From: DASPJL01 sp035628645
Lineage (GTDB): Bacteria; Bacteroidota; Bacteroidia; Cytophagales; Cyclobacteriaceae
DNA: 64,000 nucleotides
Direction of reading: 5' to 3'
NCBI GenBank assembly: GCA_035628645.1
Contig: DASPJL010000108.1
Coordinates: 1 to 64,000 of the forward strand
The translations under genes and the position numbers were made by a program. The notes under the pieces are model-generated. The model did not search any database. It saw only the letters and a program-made list of their open reading frames with translations, and had not been told where the DNA came from. Shown here in pieces: positions 19,147 to 27,785 of the stretch (position 1 is the first letter of the stretch; each line of letters starts with the position of its first letter).

Positions 19147-19593
19147 ATGATTAAGAGACTTGCAGCCAAAAAAAGAATTGGATTAATCGCACATGACCAT
19201 AAAAAAGTAGAGCTTATTGAATGGGCGATGAAAAATAAAAAGCTTTTGGAAAACCATGAACTATTTGGTACGGGTACTACAGGGCGACTTATAGAAGAAG
19301 CTTTAAACTTACCGGTAAACAAACTTTTGAGCGGACCGTTAGGCGGAGATCAGCAAATCGGGTCAAAAGTTGCTGAAGGAAAAATTGATGTCATCATATT
19401 TTTCTGGGATCCAATGGAAGCCCAGCCTCACGATCCTGATATTAAAGCACTGTTAAGAATCGGTGTAGTTTGGAATATTCCCATGGCATGCAATGAATCC
19501 ACCGCAGATTTTATTTTGAATTCAATTTTTATGACCCAGGATTATGACTCCATCGTTCCTGATTACAACAATTACATTAAAAGGAAGATATAA
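19147..19593 (+). CDS. mgsA: Methylglyoxal synthase
   Basis: The 148-residue enzyme converts dihydroxyacetone phosphate to methylglyoxal and phosphate, a bypass of lower glycolysis when phosphate is low. Family signatures are IGLIAHDHKK, GTGTTGRL (phosphate loop), LSGPLGGDQQIG with the catalytic Asp, and FFWDPMEAQPHDPD containing the active-site Asp and His. Length is typical. A strong hairpin lies 3' of it. Confidence 0.95.
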   Translation: MIKRLAAKKRIGLIAHDHKKVELIEWAMKNKKLLENHELFGTGTTGRLIEEALNLPVNKLLSGPLGGDQQIGSKVAEGKIDVIIFFWDPMEAQPHDPDIKALLRIGVVWNIPMACNESTADFILNSIFMTQDYDSIVPDYNNYIKRKI

Positions 19594-19596
19594 TTA

Positions 19597-19733
19597 AAGT
19601 GGGAAGTTGGGGAGATGGAAGTGGGAAGCTTACATTTAGCGATGACATCCCTTAATTTCTTCGGATCAATTTCAAAAATTCCCAGGGATGTCATCGCTGT
19701 TTTTATGCAACTTCCCACTTCCCACTTCCCGCT
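19597..19733. repeat. Nested inverted repeat between mgsA and the YihY gene, copy b
   Basis: The outer arms belong to the AAGTGGGAAG family: AAGTGGGAAGTT (19597) and GGAAGTGGGAAGC (19617) on the left, AACTTCCCACTT and further CTTCCC steps (19709-19733) on the right. The inner arms are a perfect 15-bp inverted repeat, AGCGATGACATCCCT at 19638-19652 and AGGGATGTCATCGCT at 19684-19698, with a 31-nt loop and GTTTTTAT after it. The inner hairpin could terminate the mgsA transcript. Confidence 0.7.
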
Positions 19734-19798
19734 TATTTTACCTCCTTCTTGAACCTTATCTATTTCTCCCATCGTACCTCATAGAAAAGACAACGACT

Positions 19799-20815
19799 AT
19801 GAGTAAGGCGATAGACAAGATGAAGGATTTTGGGCTTCTTTTAAAAGATACCTTTAAAGAATGGAATGAAAGAGAGCCTTTCAATAATGCCATAATTATA
19901 GCTTATTACACTATTTTTTCCCTTCCTGGTTTGTTGGTTATAATAATCAACCTGGCGGGTTATTTTTTTGGAAAGGAAGCGGTCACCAATCAGATTTCAT
20001 CCCAAATAGGAGGCATTATAGGCGGCGATACTGCAAAAGATGTCCAGGGAATAGTAGCCAAGGCAAGCTCAAACGAAGGCACCACAATTTCATCAATATT
20101 AGGAATAGCAACTTTAATATTTGGGGCAACCGGAGTGTTTTATCAACTTCAGCAAATCCTCAATAAGATGTGGGAAGTGGCCCCACAGCCCAAGCAAAAA
20201 TTCCTGAAAATTATAAAAGACAGGGTCTTTTCTTTTGGAATAATCCTGGTTATAGGCTTTTTTTTACTGGTTTCGCTGGTTCTTTCCGCTGCGCTGGCTG
20301 CAGTGAGCGAATGGGTAGCAAGTCATTTGTCAGAGGGCCTTACTGTTTTGTTTCGAATACTTGACATTGTGGTTTCTGTGGGAATCATCACCTTGCTTTT
20401 TGCCGGAATGTACAAATTCCTGCCCGATGCAAAAATAAAATGGAAAGATGTATGGATGGGCGCTATTGTAACTGCCATTTTATTTGTAATTGCTAAGTAT
20501 GCTTTAGGTGTTTATTTTGGAAACAGCGATCCTGGGTCCATGTATGGGGCAGCGGGTTCCATTATTCTGATTATGCTATGGGTAACTTATGCGGGAATGA
20601 TCTTATTGTTTGGGGCAGAATTCACTCAACTTTATGCAAAGCGACATGGGCGAAATATTCAACCCTCTTCGCATGCCATTTCAACTAAGGGAAATAATGA
20701 TAACGGGGCTATTGTGAATAAGAAAACAAACAAAGAGGCGCGTGGTGACATAGAAAAGAAATCAGGTAATGAACCCGAAGAATTTGAGATTAAAAGTCCG
20801 TTAGACAAATATTAG
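19799..20815 (+). CDS. YihY/virulence factor BrkB family inner membrane protein
   Basis: I chose the ATG at 19799 because the upstream in-frame extension (from 19688) is encoded by the intergenic repeat. The 338-residue protein has about six transmembrane helices and a charged cytoplasmic tail. Family features are the FNNAIIIAYYTIFSLPGLLVI first helix, the GATGVFYQLQQILNKMW motif, KFLPDAKIKWKDVWMGA and SMYGAAGSIILIMLWVTYAGMILLFGAEFTQ. The function of YihY proteins is unsettled; they have been wrongly called RNase BN. No operon partner is obvious. Confidence 0.9.
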   Translation: MSKAIDKMKDFGLLLKDTFKEWNEREPFNNAIIIAYYTIFSLPGLLVIIINLAGYFFGKEAVTNQISSQIGGIIGGDTAKDVQGIVAKASSNEGTTISSILGIATLIFGATGVFYQLQQILNKMWEVAPQPKQKFLKIIKDRVFSFGIILVIGFFLLVSLVLSAALAAVSEWVASHLSEGLTVLFRILDIVVSVGIITLLFAGMYKFLPDAKIKWKDVWMGAIVTAILFVIAKYALGVYFGNSDPGSMYGAAGSIILIMLWVTYAGMILLFGAEFTQLYAKRHGRNIQPSSHAISTKGNNDNGAIVNKKTNKEARGDIEKKSGNEPEEFEIKSPLDKY

Positions 20816-20909
20816 CGGCGTGCCAGGTATCTCTCTTATTTGTAAGGGTTAAATAGCTCAAATTAAAAAGGGGTGTCACCACATTTCACTTTTTGTGCCG
20901 GCTCTTCCC

Positions 20910-20917
20910 TATTTTTG
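20910..20917 (+). promoter_or_regulatory. Candidate -7 element upstream of hemH
   Basis: TATTTTTG matches the Bacteroidota -7 consensus TAnnTTTG and ends 16 nt before the hemH start codon. The nearest TTTG upstream (20892) is too close for the usual -33 spacing, so this is a weak prediction. Confidence 0.3.
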
Positions 20918-20933
20918 CAGGGAATTATACATT

Positions 20934-21959
20934 ATGAGTAAATCAATTAAAACAGGTGTCCTTCTTGTTAACCTGGGCACTCCTGATAGTCCTGAAGTAA
21001 AAGACGTAAGAAAATACCTGAGAGAGTTTTTGATGGACAAGCGGGTGATAGATATTCCTTTTCTCAACAGATGGTTTTTGATCAATCTTATCATTGCTCC
21101 TTTTAGAGCGCCCAAATCAGCAGTGATTTATAAGGAATTGTGGGATGAAAGAGGTTCTCCTTTGAAATATTATGGAGAAGACATCAAAGAGTTGCTGCAA
21201 AATGAACTTCCACGAAATTATACAGTGAGCCTAGGAATGAGGTATCAAAGTCCTTCCATAAAAAGTGCCATTGAAGAATTGAAAAATAAAAATGTGGAGA
21301 AAATTATCGTGCTTCCACTTTTTCCCCAATATGCCTCGGCTTCTACCGGCTCGGTTCAGGAGCTTGTTATGGATATTGTAAAGACTTGGGAAGTAATACC
21401 TTCCATGTCTTTCATCAGCAATTTTGTAGAGGAGGAGTTGTTCATAAAAACCTTTGCGGATATAGCAAGAAAATATATGAATGCGCAGAAGTTTGACCAT
21501 GTGGTATTCAGTTATCATGGCCTTCCTGAAAGACAAATTGAAAAAGCATCTGTGGATAATTATTGTAAATTGAACGATACCTGCTGTTCCACATACCACA
21601 GTAAAAACCGCTACTGTTATCGGGCGCAATGCTATCTTACAAGCCGGTCGCTGGCGAAGGAATTAAATATTCCCGAAGAAAATTATTCAGTGAGTTTTCA
21701 ATCCAGACTTGGGAAAAACCCTTGGGTAAAGCCTTATACCGATGAAATTATAAAGAATCTTCCCAAAGCTGGTAAAACAAAAGTGCTTGCTTTTTCACCC
21801 TCGTTCGTTGCCGATTGCCTGGAAACAACCATAGAAGTTGGACAGGAATTCAAACATATCTTTGAAGAAGCCGGAGGAGAGCACTGGCAGTTGGTAGAAA
21901 GCCTGAATGTTCATCCCATGTGGGTGCAATGTTTGAAGGAGATGGTGATGAAGAACTAG
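20934..21959 (+). CDS. hemH: Ferrochelatase
   Basis: The 341-residue enzyme inserts Fe2+ into protoporphyrin IX (or coproporphyrin III in some lineages) to complete haem. Start at 20934 gives the standard opening KTGVLLVNLGTPDSP. Also visible are the conserved PLFPQYASASTGS, the metal-site region FSYHGLPERQIEK with the catalytic His, and the C-terminal SPSFVADCLETTIEVGQEF with the conserved Glu. A REP-like hairpin follows the stop codon. Confidence 0.95.
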   Translation: MSKSIKTGVLLVNLGTPDSPEVKDVRKYLREFLMDKRVIDIPFLNRWFLINLIIAPFRAPKSAVIYKELWDERGSPLKYYGEDIKELLQNELPRNYTVSLGMRYQSPSIKSAIEELKNKNVEKIIVLPLFPQYASASTGSVQELVMDIVKTWEVIPSMSFISNFVEEELFIKTFADIARKYMNAQKFDHVVFSYHGLPERQIEKASVDNYCKLNDTCCSTYHSKNRYCYRAQCYLTSRSLAKELNIPEENYSVSFQSRLGKNPWVKPYTDEIIKNLPKAGKTKVLAFSPSFVADCLETTIEVGQEFKHIFEEAGGEHWQLVESLNVHPMWVQCLKEMVMKN

Positions 21960-21994
21960 TGTCAATTCTGTCCTAACCAAGCCGGAGATCGTCT

Positions 21995-22013
21995 TGCTGA
22001 ATTTATTTCAGCA
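21995..22013. repeat. REP-like hairpin after hemH
   Basis: TGCTGAA - TTTAT - TTCAGCA is a perfect 7-bp stem. Hairpins of the type 'catgctgaa...ttcagcatc' are, from memory, widespread extragenic palindromes in Bacteroidota genomes. It lies 36 bp after the hemH stop and could limit readthrough. Confidence 0.55.
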
Positions 22014-22107
22014 TCTAGTCTTGATTTTTATAATGAGTGTGAGACACATGAGTTTGCTTTTTCATGTCCTTTCATATAAATCATATCCACCACACTTCAA
22101 GACAATT

Positions 22108-24306
22108 TTATTCTTTAGAAATCCTTACAGAATAAGTCTTTCCAGCGGAAGATGTCATTCGGACGATATAAGTCCCTTTTTCATATTTATTTAAATCAAT
22201 ATTAGCCTTGCCTTCTTCAATCGATTTTGAAAAAACACGTTGACCCAGCAATGAAAATACTTCAACCACACCGCCCGTCTCCGATTCTATAAGGAAAGTA
22301 TTGTTTGATGGATTTGGATAAATCCTGAGCTTACTTTTGCCAATCTCATTTTCACTTCCATTGACGGCGGTTTCATTTTTTAAATAAATCAAACCGCCAC
22401 CATTTGTTCCCAATATCAATTCAGGAAGCCCGTCATTATTTAAATCGCCTGCAGTTGGAAAAATCTCTTTTCCAAAAAAAACAGATTCAAACTTTTCTGA
22501 AAATTCATTGAGCAGGAAATCTGGAGAATTTGTGAAGACCCCGTCAAGTTCCTTTTGCCAATCAAAGAAAAATTTAAGCTTACCGGACCGGTCACCTATT
22601 ATTAGCTCCTCAGTGCCTGTATGGTCTAAATTATAAATGAACGGACTTGGGCTGAGATTACTCAAACTGTTTTCAATTCCTCCAAACTTATCATTAGTTA
22701 AGGTAAAAGAAGGGGCTAGATTTGTACCTGAATTCTTATAATACTCAAGCCTTCCCTGATTACTACCCAATATCAGATCAAGAAGGCCGTCTTTATCCAC
22801 ATCATAGAGAAGCGGATTATCATAGGAATTAAATGAAAAATCAATAGGAACAACAGCATTTATATCAAGATCGAATCCGCCATCGGCAGGATTAAGTATA
22901 TAGGCCAACGAACCCTTGTTGGTGTCAGGATCTGTATAAGCAAAAACGAAATCGATCCTGCCATCCTCGTCCAGATCAATAACATAAGGTTTTACGTTTT
23001 GATATTTCAAGGAAGATAAGTTTAAATAATCCGTGCTTTTAAGCTTAAAAGAAGGGACATCTACAGAACCAATATTTTCATATAAATAAAGGGTGGCGTA
23101 AAATGAATTGTCGGCCTGTAATTTCCCTCTATGACCAACCAACAGGTCCATGTCATTATCTCCATCAATATCGGCCAAAGCCGGATAAGAATATTCTCCC
23201 AGGTCAATCATTTCATTTTGTAAAAAGTCAGACGAAATAAGATCAAAGACCGGAGCCTCATTTAGCCCTGAATTTTTAAAAAACATTATGGATCGATCAA
23301 GGTTGGCGAGGTTTTCCTGATTGGATGAAATGTTGGGAGAAACGATCAGGTCTTTTAATCCGTCAAAATCGACATCCTCATAAAAAGAAGCAGGAAAATT
23401 GAATAGCTGTGGTAAAGGGAAAGTATCCGTTACAGAAGTAAAGTTTGCATTTAAGGAAGTCCCTGCATTTTTCAGCGCCAGGAGATTGTTACAGGATACG
23501 CCGCCAATTAACAGATCTTTTACAGTGTCTCCGTCAAGGTCCAGCACCAATGAAGTGGACCCAGTGTGTAAAACCCGCATTGCTTCATTATTCCCGCAAT
23601 CCACTCCAAACTCAACTTCCGAACAACTATGGCCTTTCATAAAGTTGCCCCAGCAAGTCCCAATTCTCTTAAAATCCAGGCTATCGCAATGCCCATATTT
23701 TTCCTGGCTTTGGTTTTTATGTAAAATGGCAGAATGTCCTCCGGAAGCATCGAAGGTAACAATATCAAGGTCGCCATCCTCGTCAAGGTCTGTTATGGAC
23801 GGCACATCTGTTTGTGAAATATGCAAAGAAAGCAATCCTGATAATCCTTCTGTGAGAATAGTTTCTTTGGCGATTTCAAATTTTATATTTCCTGCGGGTT
23901 CGGAAATATTCTTGTATACCATTACGTCCCCGGTATTTCCTGCGGTGAAAATATCTTTTTTACCATCGCAATTGTAATCCACACTTAGCACGTAACCTTT
24001 GAAAACAGGAAATAAGAACTCATATTTCGGCTCATGTTTAAAGAAAGATGAACCGCTTTCCTGAACAGCAACAAAAGTTGTTACTCTGCCGGTGATTTTA
24101 TCAAAAAGCAATAGATCTTCTACTTGGTCATTATTCAGATCAATTTTTGAAATGTGGGCTGCATTTAGACCTCCGACCCATGGACTTGTTAGTATTTTCC
24201 CATTTTGCTCTACTTTGACAGTGTTGTCGAAAGTAAAAAACAGATTTTGGGAAAATCCTTGAAAGGTAATGAAAATAGAAAAGACAACTAGAACAGGATT
24301 ACGCAT
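22108..24306 (-). CDS. FG-GAP/VCBS repeat protein with T9SS type A sorting domain
   Basis: The 732-residue secreted protein has a signal peptide (RNPVLVVFSIFITFQGFS) and a long series of FG-GAP-like repeats built on 'DxDxDGxxDLLxG' calcium-binding loops (for example DLDEDGDLD, DIDGDNDMDLLVG, DVDKDGLLDLILGSN, DLNNDGLPELILG). These form an integrin-like beta-propeller. The last about 75 residues (LRIYPNPSNNTF to the end RISKE) are a type A T9SS C-terminal domain that directs transport across the outer membrane. The ligand is unknown. Confidence 0.9.
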   Translation of the reverse strand: MRNPVLVVFSIFITFQGFSQNLFFTFDNTVKVEQNGKILTSPWVGGLNAAHISKIDLNNDQVEDLLLFDKITGRVTTFVAVQESGSSFFKHEPKYEFLFPVFKGYVLSVDYNCDGKKDIFTAGNTGDVMVYKNISEPAGNIKFEIAKETILTEGLSGLLSLHISQTDVPSITDLDEDGDLDIVTFDASGGHSAILHKNQSQEKYGHCDSLDFKRIGTCWGNFMKGHSCSEVEFGVDCGNNEAMRVLHTGSTSLVLDLDGDTVKDLLIGGVSCNNLLALKNAGTSLNANFTSVTDTFPLPQLFNFPASFYEDVDFDGLKDLIVSPNISSNQENLANLDRSIMFFKNSGLNEAPVFDLISSDFLQNEMIDLGEYSYPALADIDGDNDMDLLVGHRGKLQADNSFYATLYLYENIGSVDVPSFKLKSTDYLNLSSLKYQNVKPYVIDLDEDGRIDFVFAYTDPDTNKGSLAYILNPADGGFDLDINAVVPIDFSFNSYDNPLLYDVDKDGLLDLILGSNQGRLEYYKNSGTNLAPSFTLTNDKFGGIENSLSNLSPSPFIYNLDHTGTEELIIGDRSGKLKFFFDWQKELDGVFTNSPDFLLNEFSEKFESVFFGKEIFPTAGDLNNDGLPELILGTNGGGLIYLKNETAVNGSENEIGKSKLRIYPNPSNNTFLIESETGGVVEVFSLLGQRVFSKSIEEGKANIDLNKYEKGTYIVRMTSSAGKTYSVRISKE

Positions 24307-24606
24307 TTCAATTTCAGATAGAGTATATAAAAGCTGTTAAATTTAAGTAGCTTTTGTATTTATTAATTTAAATATTTACAAAAAAACAAATGTTTGAAAT
24401 GTAATTGCCGGCGATTCAGTAACGTTGCGACAAGTGAAATGTTGAATTGATATGATAATTCGGCAATGTGAAAATCCGAAAAACGGGTCAAGCAGTGCTA
24501 ATTAGCAGGAATCGAAGAGCTAAATGAAAATAATAATTTAAAGAAATTGAGCAAGGAGTTCTAAGTGAATTTCCTCGAACCTCATACCTCAAACCCATTT
24601 TTCAAT
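24307..24606. other. Divergent intergenic region T9SS substrate / murF
   Basis: These 300 bp separate two divergent genes. I see no gene. The right end (24575-24600) has degenerate ACCTCA-type steps similar to the heptameric repeats elsewhere. No clear promoter match was found. Confidence 0.4.
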
Positions 24607-25890
24607 ATGAATATACCTGATTTATATAAAAAATACCTTGAATGTGAAGCGGTTTCAACCGATACAAGGAAAATACTGCCTCGCTGTTTATTTGTGGCAT
24701 TAAAAGGAGGAAACTTTAACGGAAACCAATTTGCAGAACAAGCCTTAAATTCAGGAGCAAAGTATGCTTTGGTAGATGAAAAAGAATTTGCCAAAGACGA
24801 AAGATATTTACTTGTAGAGGATTGCCTTACTGCCCTTCAAAAGATTGCCAACCATCACAGAAGACAATTAAATATTCCTTTCATAGCCATTACCGGTTCC
24901 AATGGAAAAACAACCACAAAAGAATTGGTTAGCGCTGTATTGTCAAAGAAATATAAAACCCTTGCTACTGTTGGGAATCTGAACAATCATATCGGCGTTC
25001 CGCTTACTTTATTGTCCATTAAAAAGGATATAGAAATTGCCGTGATTGAAATGGGCGCAAACCATCAGCAAGAAATTAAAATGCTTTGCGAAATCGCTGA
25101 ACCTACCCATGGATTAATCACAAATATTGGAAAGGCTCATTTGGCAGGATTTGGAGGACCGGAAGGCGTAAAAAAAGGAAAAGGAGAATTGTATGATTTT
25201 TTATATCAAAATAGCGGGACCGTATTTGTGAACACAAGAAGTGAAATATTAAAGGAAATTGCCTCCAAATTTGCAGATCCGGTTTTATATCCCGGGGAAA
25301 ATGAGTTTTCCCATACGGAATTTATAAGCGCTTCGCCATTTATTAAATATCAGGATGAAGCAGGAAATGAAATCACAACCCAACTGTTGGGTTCTTATAA
25401 CTTTGATAATATTGCCACTGCTTTATGCGTAGGAAAGTTTTTTGATGTTCCTTTGGAAAAAGCCAATGATGCGGTAAGCAATTACAATCCATCCAACAAC
25501 AGGTCGCAAATCATTGAAAAAAGAACCAACAAGATCATCCTGGATGCCTACAATGCTAATCCTTCTTCAATGAAAGTAGCCATTGAAAACCTTATGAGCA
25601 TTGATGCACCAAGAAAAGCGGTGGTCTTAGGCGATATGTTTGAGCTAGGGGAGGAGGCAGTGGAAGAGCATAAAAAAGTAGGTGAACTGCTTAACGCCTC
25701 CAACTTTGACCTTGTTATTTTAACAGGAAAACTAATGGCTGAAGCGTTAGAAAATATTCCAAGGGCCTATTATTTTCCTGATCAGTTTTCCTTGAGAAAT
25801 TGGCTGACAGATCATGAAATTGAGGGCCATTATATTTTGATCAAAGGCTCACGGGGAATGGGATTAGAGGTTTTGGTAGATTTTATTTAA
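24607..25890 (+). CDS. murF: UDP-N-acetylmuramoyl-tripeptide--D-alanyl-D-alanine ligase
   Basis: The 427-residue Mur ligase adds D-Ala-D-Ala to the UDP-MurNAc-tripeptide in cytoplasmic peptidoglycan synthesis. I start at the ATG at 24607, which gives the usual N terminus NIPDLYKKYLE followed by VSTDTRK. The ATP-binding P-loop is ITGSNGKTTTKEL, followed by MGANHQQEI, NIGKAHLAGFGG, and the C-terminal DAYNANPSSMKVAI and KGSRGMGLE motifs. It is followed 40 bp later by the DUF2461 gene. Confidence 0.95.
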   Translation: MNIPDLYKKYLECEAVSTDTRKILPRCLFVALKGGNFNGNQFAEQALNSGAKYALVDEKEFAKDERYLLVEDCLTALQKIANHHRRQLNIPFIAITGSNGKTTTKELVSAVLSKKYKTLATVGNLNNHIGVPLTLLSIKKDIEIAVIEMGANHQQEIKMLCEIAEPTHGLITNIGKAHLAGFGGPEGVKKGKGELYDFLYQNSGTVFVNTRSEILKEIASKFADPVLYPGENEFSHTEFISASPFIKYQDEAGNEITTQLLGSYNFDNIATALCVGKFFDVPLEKANDAVSNYNPSNNRSQIIEKRTNKIILDAYNANPSSMKVAIENLMSIDAPRKAVVLGDMFELGEEAVEEHKKVGELLNASNFDLVILTGKLMAEALENIPRAYYFPDQFSLRNWLTDHEIEGHYILIKGSRGMGLEVLVDFI

Positions 25891-25930
25891 GCAAAAAGAG
25901 ATTTCCAATATTTAAAAAAATGTAATTAAA

Positions 25931-26590
25931 ATGAATTCACAACTAATTTTCACCTTCCTGAAAAACTTAAAAGAAAACAACAACAAAGAATGGTTTGATG
26001 CAAATAGAAGTACTTATCAGGAAGTTCGAAAAGAAGTTGAAAATTTTATCAGACATATTTTAAAAGAACTCACTCCTGTTGATCCCGGTTTGAGCAGCCT
26101 GGCAGTTAAGGATTGTATGTTCAGGATGAACAGAGACATTCGTTTCTCCCCGGACAAAACACCCTATAAAACCAATATCGGTGTGGTATTTTCACCAGGA
26201 GGAAAAAATACGGGGAACCCTTCCTATTATCTTCACTTGCAACCAGGGAGTGAATCCTTTGTGGGTGGAGGAATTTATATGCCTTCCAGTGAAGTGCTTT
26301 CTAAAATAAGGCAGGAAATTGATTACAATTCAGACGATTTCAAAAAGATCTTAAATGAGAAAACTTTCAAAAAGTTCTATGCGGAGTTATACGGGGAAAA
26401 GTTAAAAACAGCTCCGAGAGGCTATCCCAAAGATCACCCCGAAGTTGAATTGTTAAAGTTCAAGCATTACGTAGTTCTTCACTACCTGAAAGATGACCAG
26501 ATTGGAAAGAAAGATTTTGAAGAATATACCCTTTCAGCGTTTAAAGCGCTGAAACCATTTAATGATTTTCTGAAGGTAGCGATTTCCTAA
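25931..26590 (+). CDS. DUF2461 (TIGR02453) family protein
   Basis: The 219-residue protein matches the DUF2461 family in length and signatures: FLKNLKENNNKEWFDANR near the N terminus, then RMNRDIRFSPDKTPYKTNIG, YYLHLQPG and GGGIYMPSSEVL. The biochemical role is not established. It lies just downstream of murF and marks the left border of the inserted restriction-modification locus. Confidence 0.9.
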   Translation: MNSQLIFTFLKNLKENNNKEWFDANRSTYQEVRKEVENFIRHILKELTPVDPGLSSLAVKDCMFRMNRDIRFSPDKTPYKTNIGVVFSPGGKNTGNPSYYLHLQPGSESFVGGGIYMPSSEVLSKIRQEIDYNSDDFKKILNEKTFKKFYAELYGEKLKTAPRGYPKDHPEVELLKFKHYVVLHYLKDDQIGKKDFEEYTLSAFKALKPFNDFLKVAIS

Positions 26591-26609
26591 AGCTTTTTAA
26601 AAATAAAAG

Positions 26610-26646
26610 CTATCTCCTCTTACTCCTTGGATTGATTTTGTATCAC
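26610..26646 (-). pseudogene. Duplicated remnant of the xerD 3' end
   Basis: Read on the minus strand, these bases contain NPRSKRR followed by a stop, against HPRSKRK and stop at the end of the intact xerD gene 2.1 kb to the right (28717). The nucleotide match is 20 of 24 in the same frame and orientation. Bases further out (GTGAT and TTTAAAA) and the region beyond the stop (AGCTTTTTAAAA here, AACTTTTAAAA at 28697) also align. The remnant sits at the left border of the restriction-modification locus, so it reads as a target duplication made when that locus inserted. Confidence 0.7.
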
Positions 26647-26673
26647 AAAAATAGCTTTTAAAATTAAAAATAA

Positions 26674-26703
26674 TTGTATAAGCTTGCATAAGGTTGTATA
26701 ACG
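26674..26703. repeat. Three tandem decamers in front of the methyltransferase gene
   Basis: TTGTATAAGC, TTGCATAAGG and TTGTATAACG follow each other without gaps and end 5 bp before the ATG at 26709. A 10-bp period places the copies on one face of the helix. They are candidate operator sites, most simply for the MerR-like domain of the methyltransferase itself. Confidence 0.65.
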
Positions 26704-26708
26704 TTATT

Positions 26709-27785
26709 ATGGACAAATACTACAAAATTGGAGAAGCTGCTGAAATTTTAAACATCAGTGCAGATACTTTAAGGAGATGGGATAAAGCAGGAAAATTTAA
26801 AAGTGTCCGGCATCCGATAAATAATTATAGAGTTTATACTGAAAATCAAGTGATTTCACTGGTTGAAGAGTTGCAACTGGAGTTGGAATATTCAATTAAA
26901 AGCACTAAAAGCAGCGTTGAAATCAACCCCTTTTTTCAGACAAATTATGGGAAATTATTCAATTCTGATGCAATTGATTATATGAAATCCCTGGAAAGCG
27001 GATCCATCCAACTGATTTTTGCCGATCCTCCGTATAACATAAAGAAAGCAGAGTGGGATACATTTGAATCACAAAAGGCGTATGTAGAATGGAGTATGCA
27101 GTGGATTAAAGAGGCGCATAGAGTGTTAAGCAAAGATGGGTCTCTTTTTATTTGTGGTTTTTCAGAAATTCTGGCTGATATTAAATGGGCGGCTTCCTCT
27201 TATTTTAAAGGTTGTAAATGGCTAATCTGGTTCTATAGAAATAAGGGAAATTTGGGTAATGATTGGGGCAGGTCACATGAAAGTATTTTGCATTTTAGAA
27301 AAAGTGAAAATTTTATTTTTAATATTGATGAGGTTCGCATCTCATATAACCAGCACACCTTAAAATATCCTCAAAGGACTCAGGCACAAACTTCACAATT
27401 TAGTAATGGGAAAAAGTCAAATTATATTTGGGAGCCTAATCCCTTAGGCGCAAAACCCAAAGATGTTTTAGAAATTCCTACTATTTCAAATGGTTCATGG
27501 GAAAAAACGTTGCACAAGACTCAAAAACCTGTCGAATTACTAAGAAAAATCATTCTTTCATCTTCGAATAGAGATAGCTTAATTTATGACCCTTTTGGCG
27601 GTTCAGGTACAACCTATGCAGTAGCGGAAGCTTATAAGAGAAGATGGATCGGGACCGAATTAAACTTAGAGTATTGTGGAATAATAAAAGACCGCCTGTT
27701 TGACCAAGAACATATAAGTAGAATTTTAGAAATGAAAGATGAAAAAGAGTCTGTAAATAGGAGGGCAAAGTTAAGGGGTGAGTAA
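26709..27785 (+). CDS. DNA methyltransferase with N-terminal MerR-like HTH domain
   Basis: The 358-residue protein starts with a MerR/excisionase-type helix-turn-helix (about 1-55: YKIGEAAEILNISADTLRRWDKAGK). A beta-class amino-methyltransferase follows, with catalytic motif IV DPPY at 106-109, HKTQKP at about 269 and the AdoMet motif DPFGGSGTT at 294-302. DPPY fits N6-adenine or N4-cytosine methylation. It is the modification enzyme of a type II system with the endonuclease gene converging from the right; their 3' ends overlap by 15 bp. The ATG at 26709 is preferred over a TTG at 26694 because it starts the HTH cleanly and leaves the decamer repeats outside the gene. Confidence 0.9.
   Translation: MDKYYKIGEAAEILNISADTLRRWDKAGKFKSVRHPINNYRVYTENQVISLVEELQLELEYSIKSTKSSVEINPFFQTNYGKLFNSDAIDYMKSLESGSIQLIFADPPYNIKKAEWDTFESQKAYVEWSMQWIKEAHRVLSKDGSLFICGFSEILADIKWAASSYFKGCKWLIWFYRNKGNLGNDWGRSHESILHFRKSENFIFNIDEVRISYNQHTLKYPQRTQAQTSQFSNGKKSNYIWEPNPLGAKPKDVLEIPTISNGSWEKTLHKTQKPVELLRKIILSSSNRDSLIYDPFGGSGTTYAVAEAYKRRWIGTELNLEYCGIIKDRLFDQEHISRILEMKDEKESVNRRAKLRGE

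Noticed and set aside
19572..19772. 66-codon minus-strand frame across the mgsA-YihY gap
   Set aside because: It is created by the nested inverted repeats and includes repeat-encoded residues at both ends. No support as a gene.
23399..23977. 192-codon frame antisense to the FG-GAP protein gene
   Set aside because: It lies wholly inside a gene with clear repeats and a T9SS domain, and has no recognisable motif. It is a shadow of the codon pattern.
25303..25341. HTEFISAS segment in MurF, which resembles the peptide that a 'catgctgaatttatttcagcatc' REP would encode in frame
   Set aside because: The codons differ from the REP at a third of positions, and a similar ISAS-P-F-I-K stretch is, as far as I recall, normal at this place in MurF. 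An in-frame REP insertion is not needed.
26694..26708. TTG start for the DNA methyltransferase
   Set aside because: It would place the start inside the decamer repeats and add five residues in front of the HTH domain. The ATG at 26709 fits better.
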